Assembly (NCBI GenBank): GCA_039916225.1
Contig: JBDSLU010000014.1
Coordinates: forward strand, 1-10,178
DNA: 10,178 bases
Reading direction: 5' to 3'
Source: JBDSLU01 sp039916225
GTDB taxonomy: Bacteria > Acidobacteriota > Vicinamibacteria > Vicinamibacterales > Vicinamibacteraceae
The notes beneath the pieces were generated by a model. That model was not told the origin of the DNA. It was given only the letters and a program-made list of their open reading frames with translations, and made no database searches. The translations under genes were made by a program, and so were the position numbers. Shown here piece by piece: positions 1 through 6,045 of the stretch (position 1 is its first letter; each line of letters begins with the position of its first letter).

Positions 1-21
1 ACATGGGCGGGGCGCGTGTGT

Positions 22-53
22 TGAACCAGATGGTTAATTAACTATCTAGTTAA
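22..53. promoter_or_regulatory. Tandem 16-bp operator-like palindromes
   Basis: Two 16-bp sites abut exactly: 22-37 (TGAACCAGATGGTTAA) and 38-53 (TTAACTATCTAGTTAA). The second is a perfect 7-bp inverted repeat around a 2-bp centre; in the first 6 of 7 arm pairs match. Both follow the pattern T(T/G)AAC(C/T)A-N2-T(G/A)GTTAA. The segment is AT-rich inside very GC-rich DNA. From memory, palindromes of the type TTAACCATATGGTTAA are associated with ArsR-family winged-helix repressors; assignment to that family is inference. The gene to the right ends toward this site, so the target is most likely a leftward gene beginning at or beyond position 4 (an ATG lies at 4-2 on the minus strand, with no clear Shine-Dalgarno sequence). 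Confidence 0.5.
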
Positions 54-169
54 ATACACCGGCGCCTGCCAGCGTGTCAACTGTCGTGCGTGGCGTCGAG
101 CCGGCCCTGGGGGGAGCGAACCCTGGCGTCAGACGCGTGAACCCGGGTCAGATGCCGTCGGCATCCTGG
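54..169. other. Intergenic spacer after the RNB ribonuclease gene
   Basis: No convincing coding sequence is present between the operator-like site and the end of the ribonuclease gene. The only structure I see is the hairpin at 151-165. The long plus-strand reading frame that begins here is antisense to the ribonuclease gene and is arginine- and aspartate-rich, as GC-rich shadow frames are. Confidence 0.5.
151..165 (-). terminator. Hairpin downstream of the ribonuclease gene
   Basis: GATGCC-GTC-GGCATC forms a perfect 6-bp stem with a 3-nt loop, 4 nt past the stop codon of the minus-strand RNB gene. No U-tract follows, so this is a candidate transcript 3' end or stabilising hairpin rather than a proven intrinsic terminator. 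Confidence 0.35.
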
Positions 170-1612
170 TCAGATCCCTTCAAAATCGATGTGCCCGCGC
201 TCGGCGTCCGTCCGCACCAGGCGGACGCGGACGCGCTCGCCGACGTCCATGCCGCCTTCGCCGCGGACGACGCGGCCTTCCGCCGGCGGCGACAGGAGAC
301 GGACGTAGGTGGCGTCGCGCTTGACGCCGGTGACGATGGCGTCGAAGGTGGCGCCGATCCGGCGCTCGAGGAGCATGGCCGCGGCCGCCTTCCGCGTCAT
401 CCGCTCGACCTTGTTGGCGGCGTTCTCGCGAAGGGTACAGCGCTGCGCGATCGCGTCGAGCTCCTCGTCGGTGTACGGCGCCGGCGCGCCGGCGATGGCC
501 GCCTTGATCAGCCGCTGGGTGACCAGGTCGGCGTAGCGGCGGTTGGGCGCGGTGGCGTGGGTGTAGTCCGGCGCCGACAGGCCGAAGTGGCCGACGTCGT
601 CGGCCGGGCCGGGCCGATCGAGGACGTACTCACCGGGGCCGAGCAGCTTCACCACGCTCAGCGACAGATCCGGGAAGCGGAGAGGATCGGCGGCCCGCCG
701 CGCCCCCAGGAAGTCGGCCAGCGCCTTGTTGTCCGGCGCCGCCGGCAGGCGGATACCGTATTCCGCGGCGATGGCGGCGATGCGATCCCAGCGCCGCGGC
801 TCGCGCACGACGCGCCGGATCGCCGAGCGGTTGGCCGCGGCGAGGAACCGCGCCACGGCCCCGTTGGCGGCGATCATGAAGTCCTCGATCAGATCGCGGG
901 CGCGGTTCTTGCGCACGACCTTCAGCGATTCGATGACGCCGTCCTTGACCGTCGGCGTGACCTGGACGGTGTCGAGATCGAGGGCGCCGGCCCGCTCCCG
1001 CTTTTGCTTCAGCCAGCTGGCGGCGCGGTCCTGCAGCCAGAGCTGCGCCTCGAGCCCGTCGTCGTGGGCGACCTTGCCGGGCTCGGCACCTTGTCCCTCC
1101 AGCCAGGCGCCGACCGACTCGTAATCGAGCTTGGCGTGATTGACGGCGAGCGCCCGGTAGATCTCGTGACGCCGCACCGTGCCGTCGCGGCTGATGTCGA
1201 GCTCGGTGACGACGACGAGCCGTTCGCCGCCTTCGACGAGCGAGGTGCGATCGGTCGACAGCGCGTCGGGGAGCATCGGGAACACCGACACGCCGGTGTA
1301 GATCGAGGTCGTGTTCTCGGCGGCGTGGGCGTCGATCGCCGACCCCTTCGGCACCAGGGCGTCGACGTCGGCGATGCCGATCCGCAGCCGGATGCCGCCG
1401 TCGGCGGTGGCTTCGGCGACTTCGATCTGATCGAGATCCTTCGAGGTGACGTTGTCGATCGAGCTCCAGCGCAGCCGGCGCAGATCGCGGACGCCGTCCG
1501 TCGGCGCCTGCGACAGCGCCGCCAGCTCCCGGCCGACCGCCGGCGTCGGCTCGGGCTGGAAGCCGTTGTCGACCATCGATCGCAGCGCCACGCGCTCCAG
1601 CGAAATACTCAT
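170..1612 (-). CDS. RNB-domain ribonuclease (RNase II/R family)
   Basis: This 480-residue protein is a probable 3'-5' exoribonuclease that degrades RNA processively in the cytoplasm. The catalytic RNB signature is at residues 52-63 (IDNVTSKDLDQI), with acidic residues D53, D59 and D61. The far RNB motif is at 342-370 (HFGLSAPDYTHATAPNRRYADLV region), which matches the GHFGL...SPIRKYGD block of RNase II. An S1-like beta-rich segment follows at about 420-478. It is shorter than E. coli RNase II or R and shows no obvious N-terminal cold-shock domains. Q62 stands where RNase II has the fourth catalytic aspartate; I recall a similar DLDQ motif in compact RNB proteins such as those of Deinococcus. 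The ATG overlaps the upstream oxidoreductase stop as ATGA, so the two are translationally coupled. I am sure of the family; substrate and activity are inferred. Confidence 0.9.
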   Translation of the reverse strand: MSISLERVALRSMVDNGFQPEPTPAVGRELAALSQAPTDGVRDLRRLRWSSIDNVTSKDLDQIEVAEATADGGIRLRIGIADVDALVPKGSAIDAHAAENTTSIYTGVSVFPMLPDALSTDRTSLVEGGERLVVVTELDISRDGTVRRHEIYRALAVNHAKLDYESVGAWLEGQGAEPGKVAHDDGLEAQLWLQDRAASWLKQKRERAGALDLDTVQVTPTVKDGVIESLKVVRKNRARDLIEDFMIAANGAVARFLAAANRSAIRRVVREPRRWDRIAAIAAEYGIRLPAAPDNKALADFLGARRAADPLRFPDLSLSVVKLLGPGEYVLDRPGPADDVGHFGLSAPDYTHATAPNRRYADLVTQRLIKAAIAGAPAPYTDEELDAIAQRCTLRENAANKVERMTRKAAAAMLLERRIGATFDAIVTGVKRDATYVRLLSPPAEGRVVRGEGGMDVGERVRVRLVRTDAERGHIDFEGI

Positions 1613-2694
1613 GCCGCTCCCACCGTGCTCACAGGTTGCACATCGACGAGACGCCGCTCGTCAGCGGAGACGCGCGCCGCTTCGAGCACGTCCATCATCG
1701 CCACCGCTTCGGCAGCCGTGACCGGCGGCGGTCCGCCGGTCGCCAGGGCGTGCGCGACGCCGGCGTAGAAGCGCGGATAGTCGCCGGCCTCGCTCTCAAT
1801 CGTCCGGACCGCGTCACCCGCTCCCAGCCGGCCCCAGCTCGCCTCGGCTTCGCGGCCCCAGCCGGCGCCGCCGGGCGTCGCGCCGGCGAGCAGCGCGTCC
1901 TCCTGCGGATCCATCCCGAACTTCACGAACGCGCCGGCGCTGCCGAGCACGTTCAGGCGCGGCCCACCGAGGCCGACCGTGGCGCTGGTGAACAGGTGCG
2001 AGCGGACGCCATTGGTGTGGGTGATGGCCAGGAATACGTCGTCGACGACATGGACCTGCGGGTGGCGGCGATCGAACTCGGCGTAGACGTCGCCGGCCGG
2101 ACCGAACAGCACCAGCGCCTGATCGACGAGGTGGACCATCAGGTCGAGCAGCAGCCCTTCGCCGCGCGCGCCAGCGCCCTCGACCGTCCAGCGCGCCTTC
2201 GGCGTCGGCCGCCAGCGCTCGTAGCGCGACTCGAAGCGATGCACCGTGCCGAGCGCTCCCTCGCGCAGCAGCCGCTGCAGCGTCAGGATGTCCGCGTCCC
2301 AGCGTCGGTTCTGGAAGGGAATGGCCAGGCGGCCGTGCGCGTCGGCCAGCGCCGCCAGCTCGCGCGCCTCGGCGGCCGCGACGGCGAACGGCTTGTCGAT
2401 CACCACGTGGCAGCCGGCACTCAGCGCGCCGCGGGCGATCGGCGCATGGGTGTGGTGCGGCGTCGAGACGACGACGAGATCGAGGGCCGGGGCCATCGTG
2501 AACAGCTCGTCGGGCGTCGGAACGACCCGCGCCTGCGGATACCGTGCGGCGGCCGCCTGGACCCGGCCAGGATCGCTGGTGGCGATGGCCGCCAGCTCGA
2601 GCCCGGGGGTGGCGCTGATCAGCGGGGCGTGAAAGGTCGAGCCACCGAGGCCGTAGCCGACGAGGCCGACGCGGAGGGAACGGGATGCGGTCAC
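1609..2694 (-). CDS. Gfo/Idh/MocA family NAD(P)-dependent oxidoreductase
   Basis: This cytoplasmic dehydrogenase has 361 residues from the chosen GTG start. It opens with a Rossmann fold: LRVGLVGYGLGG at 7-18, followed by the GGSTFHAPLI stretch typical of the YdgJ/YhhX/IolW-type branch. The family motif is present as IDKP (D100, K101, P102), usually EKP, with K101 the likely catalytic lysine. DLMVHLVDQ at 184-192 supplies the conserved D and H (D184, H188). The C-terminal alpha/beta domain is complete. The substrate is probably a sugar or inositol derivative, but the sequence does not fix it. The frame stays open upstream to 2871, inside trmO, but those residues are low-complexity Arg/Ser and are not homologous. 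GTG 2694 is preferred because a -10-like hexamer lies 8 nt before it; ATG 2724 is the alternative. Confidence 0.88.
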   Translation of the reverse strand: MTASRSLRVGLVGYGLGGSTFHAPLISATPGLELAAIATSDPGRVQAAAARYPQARVVPTPDELFTMAPALDLVVVSTPHHTHAPIARGALSAGCHVVIDKPFAVAAAEARELAALADAHGRLAIPFQNRRWDADILTLQRLLREGALGTVHRFESRYERWRPTPKARWTVEGAGARGEGLLLDLMVHLVDQALVLFGPAGDVYAEFDRRHPQVHVVDDVFLAITHTNGVRSHLFTSATVGLGGPRLNVLGSAGAFVKFGMDPQEDALLAGATPGGAGWGREAEASWGRLGAGDAVRTIESEAGDYPRFYAGVAHALATGGPPPVTAAEAVAMMDVLEAARVSADERRLVDVQPVSTVGAA

Positions 2695-2702
2695 GGCCGA
2701 AC

Positions 2703-2708
2703 AGCGTA
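2703..2708 (-). promoter_or_regulatory. -10-like element TACGCT before the oxidoreductase gene
   Basis: TACGCT (TAnnnT) lies 8 nt upstream of the GTG at 2694, inside the 82-nt gap after trmO. No good -35 match sits 16-18 bp upstream. The spacing would place transcription initiation at or within a few bases of the start codon. This is a weak call on its own; its value is that rsbR and the divergent gene show the same arrangement. Confidence 0.35.
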
Positions 2709-2757
2709 CTCCAAGCGTCACCATCGGGGCGGCAGGGTTTGCGGCGGAGCTGCGCTC

Positions 2758-2777
2758 GTGTCCCTGACTCGGGACAC
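2758..2777 (-). terminator. Hairpin overlapping the trmO stop codon
   Basis: GTGTCCC-TGACTC-GGGACAC is a perfect 7-bp inverted repeat with a 6-nt loop. On the minus strand it begins at the last base of the trmO TAG stop. No U-tract follows. It probably marks the 3' end of the sigma factor-trmO transcript and separates it from the oxidoreductase unit. Confidence 0.45.
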
Positions 2778-3181
2778 TAGCCATCGCGCCAGACGATCTT
2801 GACGTCGACGACCGGCGTGCCGTCGAGGGCTTCGAGCGGCCCGACCCGCAGCCGCGATCCGTCGATCTCACGGATGGTCACCCGATGCAGGCCGAGCGGG
2901 TTGGGACGGTGCGGCGAGCGTGTCGCGAAGACTCCGACGACCGGCTGCGAGGTGTCGTTGCGCGGATGCGTCTCGAGGACGCGACGATCGGCGCGATCGA
3001 GCCAGGTGACGAGCACGATGTCGTCGCCGGCGCGGAGCCCGTTCAGCCCCGGCGCAAACGCCGGCTCGATGTCCAGCCACGCGTCCGGCGCCCCCTCGTC
3101 ACCCTGGCGGGGCGCCTCCGCGATGGTGCGCAGCGTCGAGCGAATCGTGCCGATCGGCGTGAGTGGCGGCAGGCTGGCCAT
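2777..3181 (-). CDS. trmO: tRNA (N6-threonylcarbamoyladenosine37-N6)-methyltransferase TrmO
   Basis: This 134-residue protein is of the TrmO/TsaA-like (UPF0066) beta-barrel family, which uses S-adenosylmethionine to methylate t6A37 in tRNA-Thr, giving m6t6A and tuning decoding. It starts PLTPIGTIRS, carries the family signature GVFATRSPHRPNPLGLHRV at 83-101, and ends in the conserved LDGTPVVDVK (119-128). It corresponds to the N-terminal domain only; E. coli TrmO is longer, with an extra C-terminal domain. The frame is open upstream into the sigma factor gene, but those residues are Arg/Ser-rich noise. ATG 3181, 4 nt after the sigma factor stop, begins exactly at the family N-terminus. The 4-nt spacing implies co-transcription and coupling with the ECF sigma gene, an unusual partner. 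An atypical KIVWRDG tail replaces the common DIKPY ending. Confidence 0.85.
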   Translation of the reverse strand: MASLPPLTPIGTIRSTLRTIAEAPRQGDEGAPDAWLDIEPAFAPGLNGLRAGDDIVLVTWLDRADRRVLETHPRNDTSQPVVGVFATRSPHRPNPLGLHRVTIREIDGSRLRVGPLEALDGTPVVDVKIVWRDG

Positions 3182-3185
3182 ACGA

Positions 3186-4043
3186 TCACCCGGCGTCGAG
3201 CACGATGGCGAGCGCCGCCAGCCGGCTCTCGTCCGCGGCCAGCTCGATGGCGGTGATCCGGCCGCCGGCCACCGTGAACACGAAAGCGACGCGCGGCACG
3301 CCGCCCTGCGCCCACACCAGGCCGGCGGCGCCGCCGACGGTCGCCGGCTGTGCCGCCCGCGCCCGGTTGGCGAACGTCTCGATGGTCGCCGTGGCGCCAT
3401 GGATCTCCGGCGCCGATCCCATCCGCACCGCCGCGCCATCGGCGCGGACCACGACATCGGGCGCGAGCACGGCGAGCAGGCCCTCGACGTCGCCACTGCG
3501 GGCCGCCGCCAGGAAGGCCGCGACGATGGCGCGCTGCGGGCGCTCGCCGGACGTCGGGGCGGCGCCGCCCTGGACGCGACGCCGTGCCCGGCTGGCCAGC
3601 TGGCGGGCCGCCGCTGGCGTGCGGCCGACGATCGGCGCGATGTCGTCGAAAGGCAGGTCGAACAGGTCGTGCAGGACGAAGGCCACGCGTTCGGGCGGTG
3701 ACAGCGTCTCCAGCACCACGAGCAGCGCGACGCCCAGGGCGTCGGCGATCACCGTGGCGCGCTCCGGATCGTCGCCGCCGGCGGCGGGTTCGTCGGCCGG
3801 CGTGTCGTCGATCGGATCCTCGGCGCGGGTCGTCCGGGCGCGCAGGCGATCGAGGCAGAGGCGGGCGACGACCGTCGTCAGCCAGCCGCCCAGGTTGTCG
3901 ATGCCGTCGGGGCCGGCGCGGACCGTGCGCAGCCAGGCGTCCTGCACGACATCCTCGGCGTCGGCGCTGGAACCGAGCATGCGATGGGCGACGGCGTGCA
4001 GCCGCGGGCGGTGGCTCTCGAACGAGGCGGCGAAGGCGTCCAT
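3186..4043 (-). CDS. ECF sigma factor with fused SnoaL-like domain (SigJ/ECF41-like)
   Basis: This 285-residue alternative sigma factor has region 2 at about 7-72 (FESHRPRLHAVAHRMLGS, then DAEDVVQDAW at 28-37). Region 4 is at about 114-158 (LSPPERVAFVLHDLFDLPF, then the helix-turn-helix DDIAPIVGRTPAAARQLASR). A C-terminal SnoaL/NTF2-like domain spans 170-285. In ECF41-type factors the fused domain controls activity in place of a separate anti-sigma factor; none is encoded nearby. Two ECF41 hallmarks are degraded: the interdomain WLPEP motif is missing, replaced by an acidic Asp/Pro/Ala linker at 75-94, and DGGGK reads DGAAV (202-206). Yet an ECF41-like promoter sits 8 nt before the ATG. The start is fixed by the family N-terminus and the next Met is residue 22. 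It may belong to a neighbouring ECF group with SnoaL domains. trmO follows after 4 nt. Confidence 0.88.
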   Translation of the reverse strand: MDAFAASFESHRPRLHAVAHRMLGSSADAEDVVQDAWLRTVRAGPDGIDNLGGWLTTVVARLCLDRLRARTTRAEDPIDDTPADEPAAGGDDPERATVIADALGVALLVVLETLSPPERVAFVLHDLFDLPFDDIAPIVGRTPAAARQLASRARRRVQGGAAPTSGERPQRAIVAAFLAAARSGDVEGLLAVLAPDVVVRADGAAVRMGSAPEIHGATATIETFANRARAAQPATVGGAAGLVWAQGGVPRVAFVFTVAGGRITAIELAADESRLAALAIVLDAG

Positions 4044-4051
4044 GCCGGATT

Positions 4052-4078
4052 GACGGTCGACGGTCGCGGGATGTGACG
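4052..4078 (-). promoter_or_regulatory. Candidate ECF41-type autoregulated promoter
   Basis: On the minus strand the gap between the hybrid kinase and the sigma gene reads CGTCACA (4078-4072), 16 nt, CGTC (4055-4052), then 8 nt to the ATG. The ECF41 target motif as I remember it is TGTCACA in the -35 region and CGTC in the -10 region with about 16-17 nt between. Six of seven and four of four positions agree. A second CGTC occurs at N9 because the 7-bp unit GACGGTC is repeated in tandem at 4052-4065 (plus strand); only the downstream copy has the right spacing. Initiation would fall almost at the start codon, giving a leaderless or near-leaderless message. Confidence 0.6.
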
Positions 4079-4089
4079 GGGCGGGCGGC

Positions 4090-6045
4090 TCAGGTCCGTG
4101 CCGCCCGGCGGCGGGCGCGCCGGAGGAGCGTGGTCACGACGGTCAGGAGCTGGGCGGGGGCCACCGGCTTGGACAGGTGAGCCTGATAGCCGGCGGCCAG
4201 GGCCCGATTGCGATCCTCGCTGCGCGCGAACGCCGTCACGGCAATCGCCGGGAGCGTGTCGGCATCGAAGCCGCGGGTGCGGACCTGGTGAATCAGGTCG
4301 TAGCCGTCCTCGCCGGGAATGGCGATGTCGCTGATCAGCAATGACGGCCGGACGGCGTCGAGGCCGGCCAGCGCGCTGGCGACGTCCGATGCCGCGAAGA
4401 CCTCGGCGCCGGCGCCCTCGAGGACTCGGCGGATGAGCACGCGAGCGTCGTCGTCGTCCTCGACGACGAGGAGTCGGACGCCAGCCAGGCTCGGCCCCTC
4501 GGCCTGCGGCGCGGACGGCGCGGCCGCGGCCTGGTTCGGCTGCCGGCCCTGGCGATGCAGGCGCACCGTGAACGTCGTGCCCTGGTGGTCGCCCGCGCTG
4601 GTGACGGCGATCTGTCCGTCGTGAGCCTCGACGAGCTGGCGGACGATGGCCAGACCGAGGCCGAGCCCGCCGTAGCCACGCTTGGTGCCGCCGTCTTCCT
4701 GGCGGAAGGGCTCGAAGACGTGCGGCAGGAACTCCGGCGAGATGCCCTTGCCGTGATCGGACACGGCCAACTCGAGGTGCGCGGCGCTCTCGGTGAGGCG
4801 GACGTCGACCCGTCCGCCATCGGGCGAGAACTTGACCGCGTTGTCGAGCAGGTTCCACACCACCTGCTGGAAGCGCGACGGATCCCAGAGCAGCGGTTCG
4901 CGCTCGCCGTCGATGGCGACGACGATCTCGATGTTGCGACCGCGGGCGGCGACGGCGACGGTGTCGACCGCCGAGCGGACCGCGGCGGCCGGGTCGAACC
5001 ACTGCCGGTCGATCTGCAACTTGCCCGAGGCGACGCGGGAGACATCGAGCAGGTCGGCGATCAGCTGCGCCTGGATCCGGGCGTTGCGCTCGATCGCCTC
5101 GATCCCGGCGACCACGTCGCGTTCGGCGCCGGCGAGACGCGGCTTGAGCAGCTGCGACCAGCCGACGATGGCGTTGAGCGGCGTGCGCAGTTCATGTGAC
5201 AGCGCAGCGAGGAAATCGTCCTTCACCTGGTTGGCCCGCTCCGCGTCGGTGCGCGCGGCGCGCTCGCTGGCCAGCAGCCGCTCGCGCTCGGCCTCGATCT
5301 CCTTGCGCTCGGTGACATCGCTGGTGATGGCGAGCCGGATGCCCGGACCGGAGTGGATCGAGACGCTCCATTCCAGCTCGATCTGCCGGCCGTTGGCGTG
5401 CAGGACGGGCATGGTGCCGCGCCACGCGCCGGTCGCGGCGAGGGCCGCCGTGACCTCGCCGATCTTGCCGTCGTAGGCGGCGGCGCTGAACGCCGAGATG
5501 TGCTTGCCGACGACCTGGCTGCGGTCGCGGCCAAAGGTCGCGCACGCCGCCGGGTTGGCCTCGAGGAAGATCATCTCGTGGCTGAGCAGCGAGATGCCGT
5601 CCAGGGCGTGCTCGAACACCGCCTTGAACTTGGCTTCGCTCTCGCGCAGCGCATCCTCGGCGCGGCGGGCGCGGAGGAAGGCGTTGACGGTGGCGATGAG
5701 CACCGGCGGCTCGACCGGGTGCGTGATGTAGCCGTCGGCGCCGGCGTCGAGCCCCTGCACCTTGTCGACGTCGTTGACGAACGTCGCCGACAGGTGGATG
5801 ACCGGCGTGCGCACGGTGCGCGGCGAGGCGCGCAACTGGCGACAGACTTCGAAGCCATCGATGTCCGGCAGGTTGACGTCGAGGACGACGAGGTCCGGGG
5901 GGTGCGCGGTGGCCAGTTGCAGGGCCTCCTGCCCGGTCCCGGCCTCCATCACGGTGAAGCCTTCGTTGCGCAGCACGCGCGACGTCGAGTACCGCGTCGG
6001 CTCGTTGTCGTCGACGACGAGGATGGCCGCGCTTCTAACCGGCAT
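4090..6045 (-). CDS. Hybrid histidine kinase, REC-PAS-HisKA-HATPase-REC
   Basis: This is a soluble 651-residue protein with no membrane segments. REC1 is at about 7-125 (acidic pocket D12/D13, phospho-acceptor D56, S86/T88 switch region). A PAS domain at about 136-245 ends in DVTERKEIE. A coiled linker precedes HisKA with H284 in SHELRTP. HATPase has the N box at 398-406 (NLLDNAVKF), G1 DHGKG (430-434) and G2 GLGLGL (460-465). REC2 is at about 524-640 (D530/D531, D573, T604, K626). All catalytic residues are present except that REC1 has H109 where the conserved lysine is expected (ITHP). REC1 could receive phosphate from the kinase encoded just upstream, whose end overlaps this gene by 11 nt. 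It is the last gene of the stressosome operon and has no DNA-binding or enzymatic output domain, so it likely relays to an unlinked HPt or regulator. Confidence 0.93.
   Translation of the reverse strand: MPVRSAAILVVDDNEPTRYSTSRVLRNEGFTVMEAGTGQEALQLATAHPPDLVVLDVNLPDIDGFEVCRQLRASPRTVRTPVIHLSATFVNDVDKVQGLDAGADGYITHPVEPPVLIATVNAFLRARRAEDALRESEAKFKAVFEHALDGISLLSHEMIFLEANPAACATFGRDRSQVVGKHISAFSAAAYDGKIGEVTAALAATGAWRGTMPVLHANGRQIELEWSVSIHSGPGIRLAITSDVTERKEIEAERERLLASERAARTDAERANQVKDDFLAALSHELRTPLNAIVGWSQLLKPRLAGAERDVVAGIEAIERNARIQAQLIADLLDVSRVASGKLQIDRQWFDPAAAVRSAVDTVAVAARGRNIEIVVAIDGEREPLLWDPSRFQQVVWNLLDNAVKFSPDGGRVDVRLTESAAHLELAVSDHGKGISPEFLPHVFEPFRQEDGGTKRGYGGLGLGLAIVRQLVEAHDGQIAVTSAGDHQGTTFTVRLHRQGRQPNQAAAAPSAPQAEGPSLAGVRLLVVEDDDDARVLIRRVLEGAGAEVFAASDVASALAGLDAVRPSLLISDIAIPGEDGYDLIHQVRTRGFDADTLPAIAVTAFARSEDRNRALAAGYQAHLSKPVAPAQLLTVVTTLLRRARRRAART

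Noticed and set aside
74..1768. 564-residue plus-strand reading frame antisense to the ribonuclease gene
   Set aside because: It is rich in Arg, Asp, Gly and Val with no recognisable domain, and lies opposite a well-supported RNB gene. Long shadow frames are expected in GC-rich DNA.
1636..2802. 388-residue plus-strand reading frame
   Set aside because: It mirrors the Gfo/Idh/MocA gene on the opposite strand, has low-complexity composition, and no motif or start signal.
2695..2871. Upstream extension of the oxidoreductase to 2871
   Set aside because: It overlaps trmO and a hairpin, is low complexity, and precedes the Rossmann start LRVGLVGYG without homology to the family.
3182..3496. Upstream extension of trmO to 3496
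   Set aside because: The extra 105 residues are Arg/Ser/Pro noise read out of frame through the sigma factor gene; the family N-terminus begins at ATG 3181.
3878..5045. Minus-strand frames of 374 and 236 residues within the hybrid kinase gene
   Set aside because: They are +1/-1 frame shadows of the kinase on the same strand, with Arg/Ser/Pro-rich sequence.
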